This document shows positions 26,639 to 35,492 of a stretch of 64,000 bases of DNA, in pieces. Source of the DNA: HK1 sp965202875 (GTDB taxonomy: Bacteria > Pseudomonadota > Gammaproteobacteria > HK1); the NCBI GenBank assembly GCA_965202875.1, contig OZ241870.1, forward strand, positions 310,001 through 374,000, written 5' to 3'. The number at the start of each line of letters is the position of its first letter. Positions within the stretch are counted from its first letter, which is position 1. Under the pieces are notes generated by a model. That model ran no database searches, was not told the DNA's origin, and worked only from the letters and a program-made list of their open reading frames with translations. Position numbers and translations under genes: made by a program.

Positions 26639-27487
26639 GTGCGCGGAGATCGGCCGTTGAGACGGCGCCGGGGCCGGGCGTTGCGCCTGGGGCTCCGCCT
26701 GGGCGCGGCGTGCGCGCTGCTGCTGGTCTTCCTCTTTCCGATCTACTGGCTCTTCATGATCGCCTTCAAGACGCCGGAGGAGATCTTCTCCTCGCCCCCG
26801 GCCTGGTATCCGGCGGCCATCCAGTTCGAGAACTTCCGCGTGCTCTTCAAGGACGGAGACGCGAAGACCGTCTTCAACTCGCTCTTCATCGCCGGGAGCA
26901 GCACCCTGCTGGCCATGTTCTTCGGCACCATCGCCGCCTACAGCCTGGCGCGCTTCCGCACCGGCGGGGAGAACCTGGCCGTGTGGATCATCTCCCAGCG
27001 CATGATCCCGCCCATCGCCATCGTCTTTCCGCTCTTCCTGCTCTACGTCTTCCTCGGCTGGGTCGACACCTACCACGGCCTGATCCTGCTCTATACCGCC
27101 TTCAACCTGCCCTACGTGATCTGGATGATGCGCGGCTACATCGAGGACGTGCCGCTGGAGCTGGAGGAGAGCGCCCTGGTGGACGGCTGCACGCGCTGGG
27201 AAACCCTGTTGCGGGTGGTCTTCCCCATGGTGCGCAACGGGCTCTTCGCCACCGCCGTCTTCACCTTCGTCTTCGCCTGGAACGACTTCATCTTCGCGCT
27301 GGTGATGACACGCAACGAGGTCACCACCTATCCTGTGCAGGTCACCCACTACTTCGGGGCGCAGTCGAACTTCTGGGCCAAGATCGCGGCCATGTCGGTG
27401 CTGGGGGCGGTGCCGGTCTTCGTGGTGGTGGCCTTCCTGCAGCGCTACCTGGTGCGCGGCATCTCGCTGGGCGCGGTCAAGGGCTGA
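26639..27487 (+). CDS. Sugar ABC transporter permease 2 (MalG/UgpE-like)
   Basis: Second inner-membrane permease, up to 282 residues. Helices LGAACALLLVFLFPIYWLFM onward and the EAA loop EESALVDGCTRWETLLRVVF are clear; C-terminus LVRGISLGAVKG is typical. Start is uncertain: GTG 26639 or, better matching the family, TTG 26657 (LRRRRGRALRL) preceded by GGAG. Confidence 0.88.
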   Translation: MRGDRPLRRRRGRALRLGLRLGAACALLLVFLFPIYWLFMIAFKTPEEIFSSPPAWYPAAIQFENFRVLFKDGDAKTVFNSLFIAGSSTLLAMFFGTIAAYSLARFRTGGENLAVWIISQRMIPPIAIVFPLFLLYVFLGWVDTYHGLILLYTAFNLPYVIWMMRGYIEDVPLELEESALVDGCTRWETLLRVVFPMVRNGLFATAVFTFVFAWNDFIFALVMTRNEVTTYPVQVTHYFGAQSNFWAKIAAMSVLGAVPVFVVVAFLQRYLVRGISLGAVKG

Positions 27488-27522
27488 CGAGCGGCCGGAG
27501 CCGGAATCCCGGAGCCTGGATC

Positions 27523-28638
27523 ATGGCAAGACTCCGCTTGCAGGGCGTCGAGAAGCGTTACGGCGCGGTCCACGCGGTGCGCGGCGTCGACCTCGACATC
27601 GCCGAGGGGGAGTTCGCGGTCCTCGTCGGCCCTTCGGGCTGCGGCAAATCGACCCTGCTGCGCTGCATCGCGGGGCTGGAGGAGGTGGACGCGGGCGCCA
27701 TCACCATCGGCGACGAAGTGGTGAACGACGTGCGCCCGCGCGACCGCAACCTCGCCATGGTGTTCCAGAACTACGCCCTCTACCCCTACATGAACGTGCG
27801 CGAGAACATCGCGTTCGGGCTCAAGGCGCGGCGCGTGCCCAAGGCGGAGATCGAGATCCGGGTGCGCCGCGCCGCCGACATGCTGGGGATCGAGGCCCTG
27901 CTCGATCGCCTGCCGCGCCAGCTCTCCGGCGGGCAGCGCCAGCGCGTGGCGATCGGCCGCGCCATCGTGCGCGATGCGCGCCTGTTCCTGTTCGACGAGC
28001 CGCTCTCCAACCTCGACGCCCAGCTCCGCGACGAGATGCGCACCGAGATCAAGCGCCTGCACCAGGAGCTGGGCAAGACCATGGTCTACGTCACCCACGA
28101 CCAGATCGAGGCCATGACCCTCGCCGATCGCATCGTGCTGCTGCGCGAGGGCGCGATCGAGCAGGAGGGCGGACCGCTGGATCTGTTCGAGCGCCCGGTG
28201 AGCAGGTTCGTCGCCCGCTTCCTGGGCTCGCCGCCCATCAACTTCATCCCCGCGTGGCTGGACCGGGACGGATCCGGGCTGGCCGTGCGCTGCGGCGGGG
28301 GCGCCGGCGGGGGCGCCGTCTTCGCCCTGCCCGAAGCGCGCGCCGCCGCATTGGAGCCACGCGCGGGACACGCCGTCATTCTCGGCCTGCGTCCGGAGCA
28401 CATCACCGGCTCGATCCACGCCGGAGGCCGCCGCGAACACCTTGTCCCCCACCGGGTCACCATCGACCTGGTGCAGCCCACCGGCACCCGGCTCTACGGC
28501 GCCTTCGCGCTGGCCGGCACCGAGGTCCTGGCCGAGCTGCAGGCCCACGACGTGGAGCGCCCGGGCGAGACCATCGAGGTGCTGTTCGACATGCAACGGG
28601 CGATCCTCATCGACCCGGAGAGCGAGAGGGTGCTCTAG
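27523..28638 (+). CDS. Sugar ABC transporter ATPase (UgpC/MalK-like)
   Basis: Cytoplasmic ATPase, 371 residues from ATG 27523. Walker A GPSGCGKST near 37-45, Q-loop MVFQNYALYPYMNVREN, signature LSGGQRQRVAIGRA, Walker B LFLFDEPLSNLD, then a C-terminal TOBE/regulatory domain (LGLRPEHI). Last gene of the four-gene importer; an intron fragment begins 94 bp after its stop. Confidence 0.93.
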   Translation: MARLRLQGVEKRYGAVHAVRGVDLDIAEGEFAVLVGPSGCGKSTLLRCIAGLEEVDAGAITIGDEVVNDVRPRDRNLAMVFQNYALYPYMNVRENIAFGLKARRVPKAEIEIRVRRAADMLGIEALLDRLPRQLSGGQRQRVAIGRAIVRDARLFLFDEPLSNLDAQLRDEMRTEIKRLHQELGKTMVYVTHDQIEAMTLADRIVLLREGAIEQEGGPLDLFERPVSRFVARFLGSPPINFIPAWLDRDGSGLAVRCGGGAGGGAVFALPEARAAALEPRAGHAVILGLRPEHITGSIHAGGRREHLVPHRVTIDLVQPTGTRLYGAFALAGTEVLAELQAHDVERPGETIEVLFDMQRAILIDPESERVL

Positions 28639-28731
28639 CCGACGTTCCGTTTGGTCAGGCATGAAAACCAGGCATGGATACAAGGTGCATGATGCCGATG
28701 GCCAAGTACGCACGATCACCTGTCAGTTGCA

Positions 28732-29088
28732 GTGCGCCGTGCAAGGCGCCATCCCCTGGCGGGTGCGAATCCCGCCCGGCAACCGTCGCTCCGGCCGGTC
28801 GCAGTCGGAGCGGTCGATGGAGGTAACGACATGGACTGAAGCACTCCGATGAGACGGGTCGCGAAGGCGACTCGGCGACCCTGCGGGCCGTCACGCGGGT
28901 GAACGCCGAGCAGGCTTTGAGACGGGTAATGCGGAAGCCGACCCGCCTGTAACACGGGGAAGGCTGGTATCGGGCGGGAAGCGAGCGACGCGAGCACCGG
29001 CCGGTTCCGCCGGGGGAATGGCGGCGGCACGCAGAAGAGGGGGATGGGCGCAGCACGGGAAGCCCCGGCGGTGGCATGGCACGCGCCA
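28732..29088 (+). mobile_element. 5' fragment of the group II intron
   Basis: Begins GTGCGCCGTGCAAGGCGCC right after GTCAGTTGCA (28722-28731) and follows the 5' end of the intron at 10949 (reading down to about 10590). Similarity ends near 29088, before the maturase gene. No domain V or RT remains. Opposite orientation to the other two copies. Confidence 0.85.
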
Positions 29089-29549
29089 GGACGACCCCCA
29101 TCCCTCGTCCGTCGAGCGCCGACCTCGGTGGAGATGAACAGCCGGTTTCGTTTTTTCCAACCCGGCAGAGCCGGAACCAGGCACCTGCGCGAATCTTCAT
29201 GCGTTCGACACGAGCAATGCCGGGATTGCCGGGGGCCCGATACGGACGGCGATTGCGGCGTCGGTTCTGATGAGGCGGCGACGTCAGGCACGCTGGCCAT
29301 CGCTCTTTGTTCCAATCAGTGCTTGATTGTTCCGGTGCAATCAGCGGCCTTCATCCGGACGCAGTGGCCATGCGGCTTGGGAGTCTGGGGCCGTGCGCCG
29401 CCGCGGCCATCCGCATGTAGTGGCTGCGCACCACCTTGAACGACACCGGCGCCGACAGGAACCTCACCGCAGAACCCGCCCCCGGTGCGGGCGGATGGTG
29501 AACTGCCGGGTGCTTCCGGCCGAGAGCGGCAGCCCCTGCCGGGTGAAGG
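29089..29549. other. Non-coding stretch after the intron fragment
   Basis: No gene recognised. Short protein-like fragments lack starts or stops in useful places. A repeat-like TCAGTGCTTGATTGTTCCGG near 29320 is the only less GC-rich part. Confidence 0.35.
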
Positions 29550-29801
29550 TCAGATCAAGCTGAATACGCGAAGGCCGATCGCGAAAACGAAGGCAGCGAA
29601 CAACCCGATCTCCCATCGAATCGTCGTGAGCTCGGCGCGCATGGAGGCGAGGTCGGCTTTGGTGGTGAGCGGCTCGAAGTCGGCGCGCGTCACCGCCCGT
29701 GCGGCGAGTGCCGAGGCGACGGCTTCGGCCTGGTCGCGTTCGGCGCCGGCCGATTCGAGGGCGCGGACGGCGCTGAAGTCATCGAAGGTCGTGGTGCTCA
29801 T
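29550..29801 (-). CDS. Small coiled-coil protein with C-terminal membrane helix (DUF1640/CCDC90-like)
   Basis: Eighty-three residues: MSTTTFDDFSAVRALESAGA, an alpha-helical stretch with TKADLASMRAELTTIRWEI, and a terminal hydrophobic helix GLFAAFVFAIGLRVFSLI. This layout is common in small proteins related to the CCDC90/DUF1640 group, of unknown bacterial role. A similar arrangement often accompanies toxin-antitoxin scars, and a VapC remnant lies just upstream. Confidence 0.65.
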   Translation of the reverse strand: MSTTTFDDFSAVRALESAGAERDQAEAVASALAARAVTRADFEPLTTKADLASMRAELTTIRWEIGLFAAFVFAIGLRVFSLI

Positions 29802-29878
29802 GGGGTGTTCTCTCAGGAGGCAGGTTACTGTATGGGAGATTTCCGCAAACGGACACTGCCGCGATGTGGCTGCCGGAT

Positions 29879-30010
29879 TCAGTTCGGCGCATTCGCGAAA
29901 CAGCGCACGCCTGCCAAGCCGTCGAAGTCGGCATCCTGGGTCCAGAGGGTCGCTCCGGAGCTTCGTTCGGTGGCGAGAATGATGCCGTCGGTCATCGCGA
30001 TGCCTCCCTG
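29879..30010 (-). pseudogene. PIN-domain (VapC) toxin C-terminal remnant
   Basis: The minus frame ends MTDGIILATERSSGATLWTQ-DADFDGLAGVR, the last PIN-domain segment with the conserved TxDxDF-like acidic motif. Upstream codons are unrelated, so only about 40 residues remain. Confidence 0.6.
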
Positions 30011-30646
30011 ACGCGCAGGGGGGCGGTGGACGGTGACCATCCGTTGATGGTCGCCACGGAACTGACGGCCGATGCAGGCGACCAAGGGGTGCGGATGGGG
30101 TGGCTCGAGGAGGTCAAGGAGACCCTCGGCGAGCCGCCCGAGAGGGGCTTGCCGACGCCGGGTATCGAAGGGCCGGGCCTTACCGGCCGCGCGAAACCCG
30201 CTCCATCCGGCGCCTCCGACCGAGCCGTGGACGCGCCCGGCGTCGCTCCCGGGTACTTGCGCGAGGTTCTTCACGCCCGATCTGACGCGATCACGGTAAC
30301 CGACTGGCGCCACGGGCAACCTCCGGACTTTCCACAGAAAGTGTGAGTCATTCTGTGGACAACTGTGTGAATTGTGACGCAATCCCGCATCCGATCAGGA
30401 TTTTTTACAGATTGGACAATTTCTCACTGCATTATAAAATTCCTGTAAATCAATATATTACGGAATACTCCAAGCATATCGCCACATCGGGGCGCCGGCG
30501 CATCCCCCGGCATCCGCAGGCAAGTGCATCATTCCCTTTCGATTGGTCGATTTTTGACCCTTGCGCAACGCCTCGCGGGCGACCATCGGGGTACCGGGAC
30601 CAGGCCATCGCTCTGACGGCGGAAACCCCGCCGCCGCCCCACCGCA
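30011..30646. other. Intergenic region with an AT-rich promoter-like patch
   Basis: No gene. Between about 30340 and 30480 GC content falls sharply. TTGGAC at 30412-30417 and TATAAA at 30433-30438 (15-bp spacer) may form a weak promoter; TATATTA follows at 30453. It lies about 350 bp before the peptide-binding-protein gene. Confidence 0.4.
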
Positions 30647-30790
30647 ACCGTTGCCTGATCCGGGACACCGTGCCAACATGCGCCCATACCCACGGCGGAG
30701 AGTGCCCGGGACCATCGGGGCATGGCGTGCGGCAGCATCCATCCCCCGCGCTTCACATCGCAACTGCTGCACCATGCACGGAGGAACCAC
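30647..30790 (+). repeat. Leader region duplicated upstream of two ABC genes (copy 1)
   Basis: About 140 bp before the binding-protein start. It aligns with 33091-33240 upstream of dppB at roughly three identical bases in four, sharing CCGTGCCAA, GCCCGGGAC, GGGCATGGCG.GCGGCAGC and CCCGCGCTTCA. Suggests duplication of a promoter/leader or of a whole gene head. Confidence 0.6.
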
Positions 30791-30791
30791 C

Positions 30792-32330
30792 ATGAACAGG
30801 ACAACCCGCCGCAGATTCCTGCAAACCGGCGCCGCCGGCGCCGCCGCCCTCACCCTGCCCATCCACTTTGCACGCGCCGCCAAGAAGGGCGGCGTCATGC
30901 GCATGGGCAAGGGGCACGGTCAGACCGCGGACAGCCTCGATCCTGGGACCCACGAGAACGGCTTCACGATCGCCTTGACCCACGGGTACAACGGTTATCT
31001 CACCGAGGTGGCCGGAGACAGCTCGCTGGCCGGCCAGCTCGCCGAGAGCTGGGAGGCCTCCGCCGACGTCGCCACCTGGACCTTCAAGCTGCGCAAGGGC
31101 GTGACCTACCACAACGGACGGGAGGTCACCGCCGAGGACGTCGTCGCGTCCATCAACCACCACCGCGGCGAGGATTCGAAGTCCGCCGCCAAGCCGATCG
31201 TCGCGCCGATCACCGATGTCAGGGCCGACGGCAAGCACACCGTGGTCTTCACCCTGGAGGCCGGCAACGCCGACTTCCCGTTCATCCTCACCGACTACCA
31301 TCTGCCGATCATGCCGAGCGAGGGCGGCAAGCCCGACTGGCAGGCCGGCATCGGCGCGGGCGCGTACCGGATCAAGAGCTTCGAGCCGGGGGTGCGCGTA
31401 GACCTCGAGAGGTACGCGGACCACTGGGATTCGGGACGTGGGCATTTCGACGCGATCCAGATGATCACCATCATCGACCCCGCCGCCCGCACCAACGCCA
31501 TCATCACCGGCGAGGTCGACGCCATCGACCGGGTCGACCTGAAGACGGCGCACCTGCTGAAGCGCCGCCCGGGGCTCGAGGTGCACTCCATCGCCGGGAC
31601 CCAGCACTACACCTTCCCGATGCATACCAACGTCGCGCCGTTCAGCGACAACAACGTGCGTCTGGCGCTGAAGCACGCCATCGACCGCGAGGAAATGGTG
31701 GAGAAGGTCTTGCAGGGCTTCGGCGCAGTGGGCAACGACCATCCCATCGGCCCCGGCCAGCGCTTCTTCGCCAAGGACCTGGAACAGCGCACCTACGACC
31801 CCGACAAGGCGAAGTACCACCTGAAGCAGGCGGGCATGGATTCGCTCACGGTGGACCTGAGCGTGGCGGACGCGGCCTTCGCGGGGGCCGTGGACGCGGG
31901 GGCGCTGTACTCGGAGAGCGCGAAGGCGGCCGGCATCAACCTGAACATCGTGCGCGAGCCGAACGACGGCTACTGGTCGAACGTGTGGCTCAAGAAGCCG
32001 TTCTGCGCCTGCTACTGGGGCGGCCGGGTCATCGAGGACCAGATGTTCTCGACCGCGTACGCGGCCGGGGTGCCCTGGAACGACACCTTCTGGAACCACG
32101 AGCGCTTCAACGAGCTGCTCACGGTCGCCCGGGCGGAGCTCGACGACGCCAAGCGGCGGGAGATGTATGCGGAGATGCAGCAGATCGTGCGCGACGAGGG
32201 CGGCACCATCGTCCCGATGTTCGCCTCCTACGTCTTCGCCACGTCCGACAAGCTGAGCCTGCCGGGGCAGATCGGCTCGAACTGGGATCAGGACGGCGAG
32301 CGCTGGATGGAGCGCTGGTCGTTCGCGTGA
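30792..32330 (+). CDS. Peptide/nickel-type ABC transporter substrate-binding protein (Tat-exported)
   Basis: Family 5 periplasmic binding protein of 512 residues from ATG 30792 behind GGAGG. The Tat-type leader NRTTRRRFLQTGAAGAAALT precedes mature sequence; core features include ESWEASADVATWTFKLRKGV, VRLALKHAIDREEMVEKVLQ and a family-typical C-terminal half. Together with dppBC and the double ATPase downstream it would form a peptide-type importer. A methyltransferase remnant now separates it from the permeases. Confidence 0.9.
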   Translation: MNRTTRRRFLQTGAAGAAALTLPIHFARAAKKGGVMRMGKGHGQTADSLDPGTHENGFTIALTHGYNGYLTEVAGDSSLAGQLAESWEASADVATWTFKLRKGVTYHNGREVTAEDVVASINHHRGEDSKSAAKPIVAPITDVRADGKHTVVFTLEAGNADFPFILTDYHLPIMPSEGGKPDWQAGIGAGAYRIKSFEPGVRVDLERYADHWDSGRGHFDAIQMITIIDPAARTNAIITGEVDAIDRVDLKTAHLLKRRPGLEVHSIAGTQHYTFPMHTNVAPFSDNNVRLALKHAIDREEMVEKVLQGFGAVGNDHPIGPGQRFFAKDLEQRTYDPDKAKYHLKQAGMDSLTVDLSVADAAFAGAVDAGALYSESAKAAGINLNIVREPNDGYWSNVWLKKPFCACYWGGRVIEDQMFSTAYAAGVPWNDTFWNHERFNELLTVARAELDDAKRREMYAEMQQIVRDEGGTIVPMFASYVFATSDKLSLPGQIGSNWDQDGERWMERWSFA

Positions 32331-32360
32331 TCCGGAGCAAGCACTGACGCCGGAAACGAT

Positions 32361-32393
32361 CCGGTCGGCGCGACGTCCCGTCGCGCCGACCGG
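32361..32393 (+). terminator. Strong hairpin after the binding-protein gene
   Basis: CCGGTCGGCGCGAC (32361-32374) pairs perfectly over 14 bp with 32380-32393, leaving a 5-nt loop. It is 30 bp after the stop codon; no T-run follows. Confidence 0.6.
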
Positions 32394-32432
32394 GGATGCG
32401 GTGCACGGGCACCTCCATGCGTTCAGGCGGAC

Positions 32433-32996
32433 GTGAAATGCGCCGCGAGCGTCTCGGATCTGCGCACCGGAGCGTTCAGCGGCGGCGGGGGAGAGCAGGC
32501 CCTGCTGGGCGCGGCGTCCGGGCAGATGTCGGCCTTCTACGGACTGCCGGGCGGCATGGGGGCGGGCATGTCGGACTCCAAGCTGCCCGACAACCAGGCC
32601 GGGTTCGAGAAGGGGCTCACCATGGGGCTCGCGGCCCTGTCCGGCGGTGGTTTCGTCTACGAATCCGCGGGGATGCTGGCGAGCCTTCTGGGGTGCTCGT
32701 TCGAGGCGATGGTCATCGACGACGACATGCTCTCCAGCATCCGGCGCATCGCGCGGGGGATCGAGGTCTCGGACGACACCCTGTCGGTCGACGTCATCGC
32801 GGAGGTCGTGAACGGTCCCGGCCACTTCCTGGGCGCCCGGCAGACCATGGAGCTGATGGAAAGCGAGTTCGTCTATCCGCGCCACGCGGACCGGTCCTCG
32901 CCCGAGGACTGGACCGCCTCCGGATCGAGGGACATCCGCGACCGCTACGTCATCCCCCTCCCTCCGGTCTGGCGCCGAGGGGGCGCGGGGCCATGA
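32433..32996 (+). pseudogene. Trimethylamine methyltransferase (MttB)-family C-terminal remnant
   Basis: The fragment matches the C-terminal third of MttB-family corrinoid methyltransferases: DLRTGAFSGGGGEQALLGAA, GAGMSDSKLPDNQAGFEKG and VNGPGHFLGARQTMELMESE. A full protein has about 500 residues; only about 170 remain, and the last 30 codons diverge. No corrinoid protein gene is adjacent. Confidence 0.75.
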
Positions 32997-33090
32997 CGGA
33001 CCACGTCCGGGTCGCGGTCGGTCTCGCCGGACCCTTCCGCGAGCCGGGCGACGGTAGAACCGCGGGTGGATCGGACATTCGTGGGCCGCC

Positions 33091-33240
33091 CCCGTTGTCT
33101 GAATCGGCATGCCGTGCCAATATGGCCCGCGCACGTCCACGGCGCAGGCGCCCGGGACGGCCAGGGCATGGCGCGCGGCAGCGTCCTTGCCCGCGCTTCA
33201 GACCGCCACCGCACATCCTGCGCCCACTTCACGCTTGCGC
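33091..33240 (+). repeat. Leader region duplicated upstream of two ABC genes (copy 2)
   Basis: Counterpart of 30647-30790. Here it precedes dppB instead of a binding-protein gene, implying that a second binding-protein gene was lost or that the promoter was copied. Confidence 0.6.
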
Positions 33241-33330
33241 AACGTCATGAAATAAACGGATTCCAGCGAGCGCCACGACAACCGGCGGGCCCGGAACGCA
33301 TCCCGGTCCTCCCGGAAGGGGGAGACGGAT

Positions 33331-34287
33331 ATGAAAGGCGTCCTGTCACTGGTGGCCAAGCGGTTGGGGCTTGGCTTCGTCACCCTGATTGTCGTCTCGA
33401 TCATCATCTTCGGGGCGGTGGAGCTGCTGCCGGGAGACCTCGCCGAGGCGATCCTCGGCCAGGCCGCGACCCCGGAGACGGTCAAGGCGATGCGCGAGGA
33501 GCTCGGGCTGGACCGGGCGGCTCCGGTGCGCTACGCCGAATGGCTGGGCGGCGCGCTCCAGGGGGATTTCGGGGTCTCCCTCGCCAACAAGCGTTCGGTG
33601 GCGGAGCAGCTCGGGCCGCGGTTCCGGAACACCCTCTTCCTCGCCGCGGTGGCGGCGGCGTTCTCCATCCCGATCTCGATCGTGCTGGGCGTGCTCGCGG
33701 CGCTGTACCGCGAATCGGTCTTCGACCGGATCGCGAACGTGACCACCCTGACCTCCATCTCGTCGCCGGAGTTCTTCCTCGGCTACATCCTCATCCTGTT
33801 CTTCTCGGTCCAGAATCCGTGGTTCCCCTCGATCTCGAGCGTCACCGCGGACATGCCGTTCTCCGAACGGGTCTTCGTCACCCTGCTGCCCGCCATCACC
33901 CTGACCCTGGTGGTGATCGCGCACATGATGCGCATGACCCGGGCCGCGATCATCGCCCTGCTGGCCTCGCCCTACATCGAGATGGCCCGCCTCAAGGGGG
34001 AGCCGCGCTGGAAGGTCATCGCGGTGCACGCGCTGCCGAACGCGCTGGCCCCGATCATCAACGTGGTGGCGCTGAACCTCGCCTACCTCATCACCGGCGT
34101 GGTGCTGGTCGAGATCGTCTTCGTGTATCCGGGGGTCGGCCAGTTGCTGGTCGACAGCGTCACCAAGCGGGACTTCCCGGTGGTGCAGGCCTGCTGCCTG
34201 GTCTTCGCCGCGACCTACATCCTGCTGAACCTGCTGGCGGACGTGGGGGCGATCCTCTCCAACCCGCGCCTGCGGCATCCGAAGTGA
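33331..34287 (+). CDS. Peptide/nickel-type ABC permease 1 (DppB-like)
   Basis: Inner-membrane permease, 318 residues, ATG behind GGGGGAGA. N-terminal helix LGFGFVTLIVVSIIIFGAVE-like, LPGDLAEAILGQAATPE, and the EAA loop LKGEPRWKVIAVHALPNALA are typical. Followed by dppC after 10 bp. Confidence 0.92.
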   Translation: MKGVLSLVAKRLGLGFVTLIVVSIIIFGAVELLPGDLAEAILGQAATPETVKAMREELGLDRAAPVRYAEWLGGALQGDFGVSLANKRSVAEQLGPRFRNTLFLAAVAAAFSIPISIVLGVLAALYRESVFDRIANVTTLTSISSPEFFLGYILILFFSVQNPWFPSISSVTADMPFSERVFVTLLPAITLTLVVIAHMMRMTRAAIIALLASPYIEMARLKGEPRWKVIAVHALPNALAPIINVVALNLAYLITGVVLVEIVFVYPGVGQLLVDSVTKRDFPVVQACCLVFAATYILLNLLADVGAILSNPRLRHPK

Positions 34288-34297
34288 GGGCCGCGTC

Positions 34298-35359
34298 ATG
34301 AGCACATTCGCCATCGTCTTCTACGCGCTGATGATGGGGGCCTCCTGCCTGGCCGCCTACTACCACCGGCGCGAAGCCTTCCTGGTGCTGTTCAGCCTCA
34401 CCCTCATCTCGTTCCTGATGGGCCTGCTCGGGGGCGAGTCGTGGCTGCGCACCATCGCCATCGCCATCGGGCTGTTCTTCGCCTGCGCGGGCCTCGCCTA
34501 CAGCTTCCGCGAGTTCCTGGTGCAGACCCTCCCGCGCGAAGGGGCCAAGGCCATGCGCTCCGCCCCGCTCACCGCGTCCTTCGGGCTGTTCGTGATCCTG
34601 GTCTACGTGGTGGCGGCGGTGTTCGCCCCGGTGATCGCGCCGCACGGCGAGGCGGAGGTGATCGGCAGCTCCTACGCGCCGCCCGACGAGAACATGCTGC
34701 TCGGCGGCGACCAGCTCGGGCGGGACATGTTCAGCCGCCTCATCTACGGCGCGCGCAACACGGTGGGCATCGCACTGCTCACCACCGCCCTCGCGTTCCT
34801 GGTCGGCTCCCTGACCGGTCTCATGGCCGCCACCCTCGGCGGCTGGGTCGACCAGGTCTGCGGGCGCGTCGTCGATACGCTGATGGCGATCCCGCAGCTC
34901 GTGTTCGCCCTGCTGCTGCTGACCATCGTGGGCGCCAACATCGTCAACCTCATCCTGGTGATCGCCCTGCTCTACTCGCCGCTGGTGTTCCGGCTCGCGC
35001 GGGCGGTGGCCGGCAACATCGTGGTGATGGACTACATCGAGGCGGCGCGGCTACGCGGGGAGAAGACCTGGTACCTGATCGTGAGCGAGATCCTGCCGAA
35101 CGCGACGGCGCCGCTGGTGGCGGAGTTCGGGCTGCGCTTCTGCTTCGTGTTCCTGGCCATCTCGGCCCTGTCCTTCCTCGGCCTCGGCATCCAGCCGCCG
35201 ACCGCGGACTGGGGCTCGATGGTGCGCGAGAACGCCACCCTCATCTCCTTCGGCGAGGTGATCCCGCTGATCCCGGCCGCAGCGATCGCGCTGCTGACGG
35301 TGGCCGTCAACTTCGTGGTGGACTGGATGCTCCACCTCTCCTCCGGCCTGAAGGAGTGA
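34298..35359 (+). CDS. Peptide/nickel-type ABC permease 2 (DppC-like), N-terminally extended
   Basis: Inner-membrane permease of 353 residues. The N-terminal 90 residues add extra hydrophobic segments (MSTFAIVFYALMMGASCLAA, LFSLTLISFLMGLLGGE) before the usual DppC body (LLGGDQLGRDMFSRLIYGAR; EAA loop AARLRGEKTWYLIVSEILPN). Its last 75 bp are duplicated just downstream, followed by the double ATPase gene. Confidence 0.92.
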   Translation: MSTFAIVFYALMMGASCLAAYYHRREAFLVLFSLTLISFLMGLLGGESWLRTIAIAIGLFFACAGLAYSFREFLVQTLPREGAKAMRSAPLTASFGLFVILVYVVAAVFAPVIAPHGEAEVIGSSYAPPDENMLLGGDQLGRDMFSRLIYGARNTVGIALLTTALAFLVGSLTGLMAATLGGWVDQVCGRVVDTLMAIPQLVFALLLLTIVGANIVNLILVIALLYSPLVFRLARAVAGNIVVMDYIEAARLRGEKTWYLIVSEILPNATAPLVAEFGLRFCFVFLAISALSFLGLGIQPPTADWGSMVRENATLISFGEVIPLIPAAAIALLTVAVNFVVDWMLHLSSGLKE

Positions 35360-35364
35360 AGCTC

Positions 35365-35490
35365 ATGGGTGACCGGACGGTGGCTGCTCGAAATTCGGAG
35401 CTTCGCATCCGGTGGCCGTCGACTTCGTGGTGGACCGGATGCCCCACCTCTCCTCCGGCCCGAAGGAGTGAAACCCTGAAGGAGTGAAAC
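35365..35490 (+). repeat. Scar: duplicated dppC tail and decapitated ATPase start
   Basis: At 35365 an ATG reads MGDRTVAARNSEL for a few codons, like the head of the next gene. Then 35411-35472 repeats the end of dppC (GTCGACTTCGTGGTGGACCG... to GAAGGAGTGA), followed by a second AAGGAGTGAAACTCATGAGTGACC. This is the join of a collapsed tandem duplication. Confidence 0.75.
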
Positions 35491-35492
35491 TC

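Noticed and set aside
30753..33140. Minus-strand ORF of 795 codons opposite the peptide-binding protein
   Set aside because: Shadow ORF of a real gene.
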